A stretch of DNA of 10,963 nt from NCBI GenBank assembly GCA_964468725.1, contig CAYXVU010000203.1, forward strand, positions 1 through 10,963, given 5' to 3'. Shown here piece by piece: positions 6,569 through 10,963 of the stretch. A program made the position numbers and the translations under genes. A model generated the notes under the pieces. The model searched no databases. It was given only the letters and a program-made list of their open reading frames with translations, and had not been told where the DNA came from. Origin of the DNA: CAYXVU01 sp964468725. Its GTDB lineage: Bacteria > Acidobacteriota > Blastocatellia > UBA7656. The number at the start of each line of letters is the position of its first letter. Position 1 is the first letter of the stretch.

Positions 6569-7885
6569 ATGAGCAACAAATTACTGGACAAGATTACGCA
6601 ACGGCAGGCGCGAGTGGGCGTCATCGGATTGGGCTATGTCGGGTTGCCGCTCGCCATCGAATTTGGCCACAGCGGCTTTCCGGTTATCGGTTTTGATCTG
6701 GATGAAGGGCGTTGCCGCCAAATCAATGCCGGACATTCCTACATTCCCGATGTGCCGACTGCCAAAGTCAATCAATTGGTTGAAGCGGGCAAACTGGAAG
6801 CGACCTGCGATTTTTCTTGCTTGCAACAGACCGATGTGGCGATTGTTTGTGTGCCGACCCCGCTGCGCAAGACCAAAGAGCCGGACATCTCTTATATCCT
6901 CGCAGCAGCCGAACAAATGCAACGGTATCTGCACGCGCCGCAATTGATTGTGCTGGAATCAACAACCTATCCGGGAACGACGGAAGAGGTGTTATTGCCG
7001 ATGCTGGAAGCGACCGGGCTGGTGCTCGATCAAGACTTCTTTTTGGCTTTTTCGCCCGAACGAGTTGACCCGGGCAACGCACAATTTCAAACGCACAACA
7101 TCCCGAAGGTTGTCGGCGGGGTCTCGGCAAAATCTACCGAAATCGCCGCCGCGCTCTATCAAGCCATTGTCGAACGCGTCCATCTGGTCTCCGGCGCGCA
7201 GGTTGCCGAAACGGCAAAGCTATTGGAGAACACCTTTCGCTCGGTCAATATCGCCTTGGTCAACGAGTTGGCGCAGCTTTGTTATCACCTCGGCATTGAT
7301 TCGTGGGAAGTGATTGGCGCAGCGGCCACCAAACCGTTCGGCTTCATGCCGTTTTATCCCGGCCCCGGCATTGGCGGGCACTGCATTCCGCTCGACCCTC
7401 ACTATTTGTCATGGAAAGCTCGCCTGCACGGCTTTGAAGCGCGCTTCATCGGGCTGGCTGAAGAAGTCAACTCCCACATGCCGAAGCACGTCGTGCGACT
7501 GGTACAGGATGGCCTCAACGAAAGGGTCAAGCCGCTGAAAAACTCGCGCATCCTCATATTGGGCGTTGCCTACAAACGCGATATTGATGATGTGCGCGAA
7601 TCGCCCGCTCTCTCCATCATCGAAGAGTTGCTCGACAAGGGCGCACTGGTGAGCTATCACGATCCCTTCATCGCCGAGATGAAATTGGATGGCAAAGGCC
7701 AGATGACCAGCGTACCGCTGACCGACGCGGCGCTGGCTGAGAGCGATTGTGTGGTGATTGTCACAGATCATTCAGACCTTGACTATGCGCGTGTTGTGAG
7801 ACTTGCGCCCCTGATCGTCGATTCGCGCAATGTTACGCGCCGTGTAAGCTTGCCGGAACACGAAGCGAAAATAATCCGGCTCTGA
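6569..7885 (+). CDS. Nucleotide sugar dehydrogenase (UDP-N-acetylglucosamine 6-dehydrogenase type)
   Basis: The enzyme should oxidise C6 of a UDP-N-acetylhexosamine to the uronic acid with two NAD+, supplying an acidic sugar for O-antigen or capsule. The 438 residues (from ATG 6569) show VGVIGLGYVGLPLA at 16-29 (NAD-binding Rossmann loop), CVPTPL at 94-99, AFSPERVDPGN at 160-170, ETAKLLENTFR at 214-224 with conserved Lys217 and Asn221, and GPGIGGHCIPLDP at 265-277 with catalytic Cys272. Then VAYKRDIDDVRESPA lies in the C-terminal domain. The motif wording fits WbpA/WecC-type enzymes better than UDP-glucose dehydrogenase, but the substrate is not certain. ATG 6569 places the Rossmann loop at the family's usual distance; an extension to GTG 6470 is possible. 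No strong ribosome site is seen. Confidence 0.9.
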   Translation: MSNKLLDKITQRQARVGVIGLGYVGLPLAIEFGHSGFPVIGFDLDEGRCRQINAGHSYIPDVPTAKVNQLVEAGKLEATCDFSCLQQTDVAIVCVPTPLRKTKEPDISYILAAAEQMQRYLHAPQLIVLESTTYPGTTEEVLLPMLEATGLVLDQDFFLAFSPERVDPGNAQFQTHNIPKVVGGVSAKSTEIAAALYQAIVERVHLVSGAQVAETAKLLENTFRSVNIALVNELAQLCYHLGIDSWEVIGAAATKPFGFMPFYPGPGIGGHCIPLDPHYLSWKARLHGFEARFIGLAEEVNSHMPKHVVRLVQDGLNERVKPLKNSRILILGVAYKRDIDDVRESPALSIIEELLDKGALVSYHDPFIAEMKLDGKGQMTSVPLTDAALAESDCVVIVTDHSDLDYARVVRLAPLIVDSRNVTRRVSLPEHEAKIIRL

Positions 7886-7976
7886 GTTGAGTTTACGACT
7901 CTAACCTTTTGTCTCGTGACTACAGACAGCGCGACAAGATTGTGGTAGTCTTGACGGGTCTTTCCAAAATTTTGCG

Positions 7977-9017
7977 TTGCCGTTGTTGGAATCTGTGAGG
8001 AGTAGGTTATCCAAGCTAGTTCGTCTAATCTTTGTCTTAACGCTTTGCGTTTTGGCTTCCTGCGCGCGACAAAGCTCTTCCGGTCAGCGTCCTTTACCCG
8101 CACCGGAAGGGGCATCTTCCTCTTCTGCGGCGCACTGGAGAGTTGGGCCGACCATCGGCAAGTCGGATTTGCTGGCGCTCGATTTCATTGACAACCAAAC
8201 GGGCTGGGCCGTCGGCGAGATTGATACGACCGGACAAGGCGGCGCAATCTACTTTACGACGGATGGCGGCACCAGTTGGCAGGCGATTGCCAAAACCATC
8301 GAAGTGCTGGCGGCGGTCTGCTTCCTCAACAAAGAGCGCGGCTGGGTCGCCGGTTACGCTGGGCGCATCGAGCGCACGGATGATGGCGGCAAGACATGGA
8401 AGACACAACGCGCCGAACAGCAAGGCGAAGTCTTCAATTCGATCTTCTTCATAGACGAGCGACAGGGCTGGGCAGTCGGCGGGGCTGCCGGGAAGGGCGG
8501 ATTGATCTTTCGCACAACCGATGGCGGCGATCTTTGGGAACCGGTCGAAACGGGGCGCGTTGAAAGTTTCTGGGCGGTTCGCTTTTCCTCTCCTCAACGC
8601 GGATGGCTGGTCGGTGAAGACGGTATCATCATGGCCAGCACGGACGGCGGCAAAACGTGGTCGCCGCAATTTTCGGGGACATCGCACGCTGTCCTCAGCC
8701 TCTCCCTCACTTCTTCCAATTCTCTGATCGCGGTGGGAGAAGTCGGCACGATTCTCAGAAGCGCAGACGGCCTGCAATGGGATCAGATGCCTGCGCCAAC
8801 GACCGAGACGCTCAACAGCATTGCCGCAGATGAGCACAATCGGCTATGGGCGGTCGGCACGCGCGGCATCACCATCACCTCCGTTGACGGAGGTCTAACG
8901 TGGTCAACCGTCGCTTCGGTTTCATCACGGGACCTGATCGCTGTTGCTGTTACCGATGCGGCACATGCCGTTGCCGTTGGCAGTCGCGGCGTCTCGCAGG
9001 TGCTGCAATCGAATTAA
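7977..9017 (+). CDS. Ycf48-like beta-propeller lipoprotein
   Basis: An exported protein of about 346 residues, with a lipoprotein signal: basic n-region, hydrophobic run, then LASC with the lipid-carrying Cys at about 29. The mature part has about seven repeats of the form GWAVG....G.I..T.DGG.TW, at roughly 65, 111, 153, 203, 243, 285 and 325, as in Ycf48/HCF136 and BNR-type propellers. Ycf48 helps photosystem II assembly in cyanobacteria, but relatives occur widely in non-phototrophs with unknown jobs, so no photosynthetic role is claimed. The start is unsure: TTG 7977, 7983 or 7986 and GTG 7995 are the in-frame options, and none has a good ribosome site. A GAGGAG at 7996-8001 lies just inside the frame. 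The gap to the dehydrogenase gene is 91 bp; the next gene follows 53 bp on. Confidence 0.85.
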   Translation: MPLLESVRSRLSKLVRLIFVLTLCVLASCARQSSSGQRPLPAPEGASSSSAAHWRVGPTIGKSDLLALDFIDNQTGWAVGEIDTTGQGGAIYFTTDGGTSWQAIAKTIEVLAAVCFLNKERGWVAGYAGRIERTDDGGKTWKTQRAEQQGEVFNSIFFIDERQGWAVGGAAGKGGLIFRTTDGGDLWEPVETGRVESFWAVRFSSPQRGWLVGEDGIIMASTDGGKTWSPQFSGTSHAVLSLSLTSSNSLIAVGEVGTILRSADGLQWDQMPAPTTETLNSIAADEHNRLWAVGTRGITITSVDGGLTWSTVASVSSRDLIAVAVTDAAHAVAVGSRGVSQVLQSN

Positions 9018-9070
9018 TGAACTGCGATTGTCCGTTCGCAATCGCAGATTCCCGATAAGGAGAAGTCTTC

Positions 9071-9838
9071 ATGTTTAGACGTTGGAACAGAGCCAGGGTG
9101 GCGCTCGCGGTCGTCCTGCTAGCGGCGGCGTGGCATTCCGTCAGCAATGCCCACCATGCTGTGGTACGCATCAACTTGGAGGAGTTGACCGTTGCTGCGG
9201 ATCGCATCTTCATCGGGCGCTGCACGGCGATAGAAGAATCGCAAGAAGCGATGGCGGGCGGTGTCCTTCCGGTGACCCGTTACACCTTCGCCGTCGAACG
9301 CTCGATCAAAGGAAAAGTCAGCCGACAACTGGTCATCAAACATGTCGGTCATGCAGCCAAACGCGCGACCGGCAAGACCAAAGGCATCACCTCGCACGGT
9401 TATCAAGTCAGTCCGGATGTCTTCCTGCATGGCATGAACGCCTATCGGGTTGGCGAACGCGTCTTACTCTTTCTCAATAAGGACGCGGAAGATACAAAAG
9501 CCACCTCGCCCGTCGGCCTCTATCAAGGCGCTTTCTTTATCTCGAATATGCCATCAGGCAAAGAGTTGATTCGCAACAGCATTAACAACCTCGGGCTGTT
9601 TTCGGCTCCCTATACAGGCATCGCCGTCAAGCCCGCCGGTGCGCGCGTCATCTTTCCGGGCGGCGATCAACCCATCGCGCAGGCAAGCGGGCTGAGTCCG
9701 CAAAGTGCGGCGCTCGCCAGCAAACGCGGCGAGTTACCACTTGATGCGGTTGTTGAATTAGTCGAAAGGATCGTTTCCGCGCACGGCGGCGAGCGCGGCA
9801 GCATCGTCGAAGGCGGGAAAGGAGCTTTACGCCAATGA
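9071..9838 (+). CDS. Secreted protein of unknown function paired with a metalloprotease
   Basis: The 255-residue protein starts at ATG 9071, with AAGGAG 8 nt upstream. Residues 1-27 are a signal peptide (RRWNRAR, hydrophobic core, cut after SNA). The segment LEELTVAADRIFIGRCTAIEE (about 37-57), then a FAVERSIKGKVSRQLVI strand (about 76-92), then VGERVLLFLNKD and GLYQGAFFI, is the pattern of a small beta-barrel secreted family that often sits next to zinc proteases in bacteria. That family has no defined activity that I know; tissue-inhibitor-like OB folds have a comparable arrangement but the relation is a guess. Its TGA (9836-9838) overlaps the protease ATG (9835-9837), so the two are made in step. 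An inhibitor, chaperone or substrate-binding role for the protease is possible but unproven. Confidence 0.75.
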   Translation: MFRRWNRARVALAVVLLAAAWHSVSNAHHAVVRINLEELTVAADRIFIGRCTAIEESQEAMAGGVLPVTRYTFAVERSIKGKVSRQLVIKHVGHAAKRATGKTKGITSHGYQVSPDVFLHGMNAYRVGERVLLFLNKDAEDTKATSPVGLYQGAFFISNMPSGKELIRNSINNLGLFSAPYTGIAVKPAGARVIFPGGDQPIAQASGLSPQSAALASKRGELPLDAVVELVERIVSAHGGERGSIVEGGKGALRQ

Positions 9839-10963
9839 CCAGACGACATCTTCGCATCCATTCATTGCCTGCTTTGCTCGCGCTTGTGGGCGTCGCCCTT
9901 TGGCTCGTGCCAAACGCGTTGGCCGGTGGCCCCTTGTTCGTAAACAATGGCAGGCCTGTCTTGTGGCCACGTACGGAAGTCAAAGGCGGCTCGCTCAACA
10001 GCCAGACGGTTGACCAACAAGGGCGCGTCGTCTATCGCGTTGATACCGGCACTCTCGGCCCCATGACGGAAGGTGAGGCTACAGCTTTCGTAGATCGGAT
10101 TTTCGGAGCCTATAACGCCATTCCCTACTCGTCCTTAGAATTTGTTAAAGGCGGGCGCATCCTTGACCCCAACACCAGTCAAGCGGTTGATGTCAATGGC
10201 TCGAATTTTGCCCGCTTCATCAGTCGCAACTCGCCAACCTTTCAAAACCCCATCATCTTTGACAGCGACGGAGCCATTCACCGCGCCATCGGCGCAGACC
10301 CCTTTGTCCTCGGCTTCTTCTCTCAATTGGCGTTCAGCCCCGATGAACAATTCGTTCAAGAAGGGGCAGTCGTTCTCAACGGCGCATCGCTGACGCAAAA
10401 CATCATCAGCCGGACCGGTTTCTTAGGCGTCTTTACCCATGAATTCGGACATTTCGCCGGGCCGCTCGATCATGCGCAGATCAATGGCAACATCGCCGAC
10501 AATGGCGAGGGCGCTATTCTGCCGCCGGGCTTTACCTCCGCTTCCGCCTATGACCTCTTTGCACCCTTCACGGAAACGGTGTTTCCCTTCCTCTTTGGTG
10601 CGCCATTCGGATCGCAACTGCAAGGGCAATTCCCGGACTCCGGTTTCTTCATTGCCACTCTCGATCTCGACACGCAAAACGCGCTCTCGAATCTCTATCC
10701 GACGCCGGAGTATTTCACCGAGCGCGGCGGCGTGGAGGGGCGCGTGGTGATTCGAACGACCTCGGGCGACATTCCTATCAACGGTATCAATGTGGTCGCG
10801 CGACGCATCTCGCAAGCTCCTTATCCGCCAGCCCTCGGCACGCAAGCCTTCCCGGCAGGCGTAACGCCGGACGCGGACGGCGTGCCGCAAATTCCGCCCA
10901 GTCAAGGGGCAACCGATTCTCTGGCAACTGTATCGAGCGCGGTTACGGGACTCGATTTCGGCA
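9835..10963 (+). CDS. Secreted matrixin-like zinc metalloprotease, 3'-truncated by window end
   Basis: The frame is open from ATG 9835 through base 10963 (376 codons) with no stop. GGAG at 9821-9824 stands 10 nt before the ATG, which overlaps the previous stop by ATGA. Residues 1-30 form a signal peptide ending ALA. The zinc motif HEFGHFAGPLDH spans 202-213: His202, Glu203 and His206 fit, but the spacing to the third ligand is one residue longer than the usual matrixin HExxHxxGxxH. Position 212 is Asp, as in snapalysin-type HExxHxxGxxD. No methionine follows the motif in the visible protein; the expected Met-turn position appears to be Val249 (ETVFPF). From about residue 298 a new beta-rich domain begins (VEGRVVIRTTSG and INVVARRI), resembling a carboxypeptidase regulatory-like domain. 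The protein probably continues well beyond the window. Confidence 0.85.
   Translation, partial: MTRRHLRIHSLPALLALVGVALWLVPNALAGGPLFVNNGRPVLWPRTEVKGGSLNSQTVDQQGRVVYRVDTGTLGPMTEGEATAFVDRIFGAYNAIPYSSLEFVKGGRILDPNTSQAVDVNGSNFARFISRNSPTFQNPIIFDSDGAIHRAIGADPFVLGFFSQLAFSPDEQFVQEGAVVLNGASLTQNIISRTGFLGVFTHEFGHFAGPLDHAQINGNIADNGEGAILPPGFTSASAYDLFAPFTETVFPFLFGAPFGSQLQGQFPDSGFFIATLDLDTQNALSNLYPTPEYFTERGGVEGRVVIRTTSGDIPINGINVVARRISQAPYPPALGTQAFPAGVTPDADGVPQIPPSQGATDSLATVSSAVTGLDFG

Noticed and set aside
7911..7950. Possible terminator hairpin after the dehydrogenase gene (GACTAC with GTAGTC)
   Set aside because: Only 6 bp pair around a 21-nt loop and no T run follows; too weak to call.
8094..8837. A 247-codon minus-strand open frame inside the beta-propeller gene
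   Set aside because: The plus-strand frame has clear repeated motifs and a lipoprotein signal; the opposite frame shows no recognisable family.

Overview
The window looks like a scaffold from a Gram-negative-type bacterium of moderately high GC, with housekeeping, envelope and secreted-protein genes. Several traits suggest Acidobacteriota (perhaps Blastocatellia): secreted metzincin-like proteases coupled to small secreted partners, a DUF4920-type lipidless secreted protein, DUF3471-like domains, and GAATTC-rich intergenic repeats. The phylum assignment is an inference from gene content, not a search result. A run of 10 Ns at 2415-2424 marks an assembly join, so linkage between the first two genes and the rest is only as good as the scaffolding.

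Layout. 3-1685 (+) is the 3' part of a TPR-like, membrane-anchored protein. It converges on hpt (1696-2271, -), a purine-salvage phosphoribosyltransferase with a near-consensus promoter. A 349-bp divergent intergenic region containing the N gap follows. 2621-3226 (+) is a secreted protein pairing a single CxxCH haem-type motif with a DUF3471-like C-terminal domain. It ends at a strong hairpin (3252-3287) shared with the convergent DUF4920-type secreted protein (3309-3767, -).

From 3905 onward all genes are on the + strand. A 59-residue Trm112/YcaR-like zinc ribbon overlaps the start of a GT9 heptosyltransferase-like gene by four bases (GTGA). The heptose-7-phosphate kinase domain gene (hldA/rfaE1 type) and a UDP-N-acetylhexosamine 6-dehydrogenase (wbpA/wecC type) follow, giving a small surface-polysaccharide block that suggests an LPS-like envelope. 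The two junctions around the kinase gene carry related TGAATTC/TGACTTC-rich inverted repeats; the first has 52-nt arms and forms the C-terminal tail of the glycosyltransferase.

The last part encodes exported proteins: a seven-repeat Ycf48-like beta-propeller lipoprotein, a 255-residue secreted protein of unknown function, and, overlapping it by ATGA, a secreted zinc metalloprotease cut off by the window end. The protease has an unusual zinc site (HExxHxxGxxDH, one residue longer than the usual matrixin motif) and no Met-turn methionine in the visible part. I found no rRNA, tRNA, CRISPR array, insertion sequence or phage gene. I see no complete new defence or mobile system; the most unusual items are the repeat family, the variant protease pair, and the CxxCH-DUF3471 fusion.
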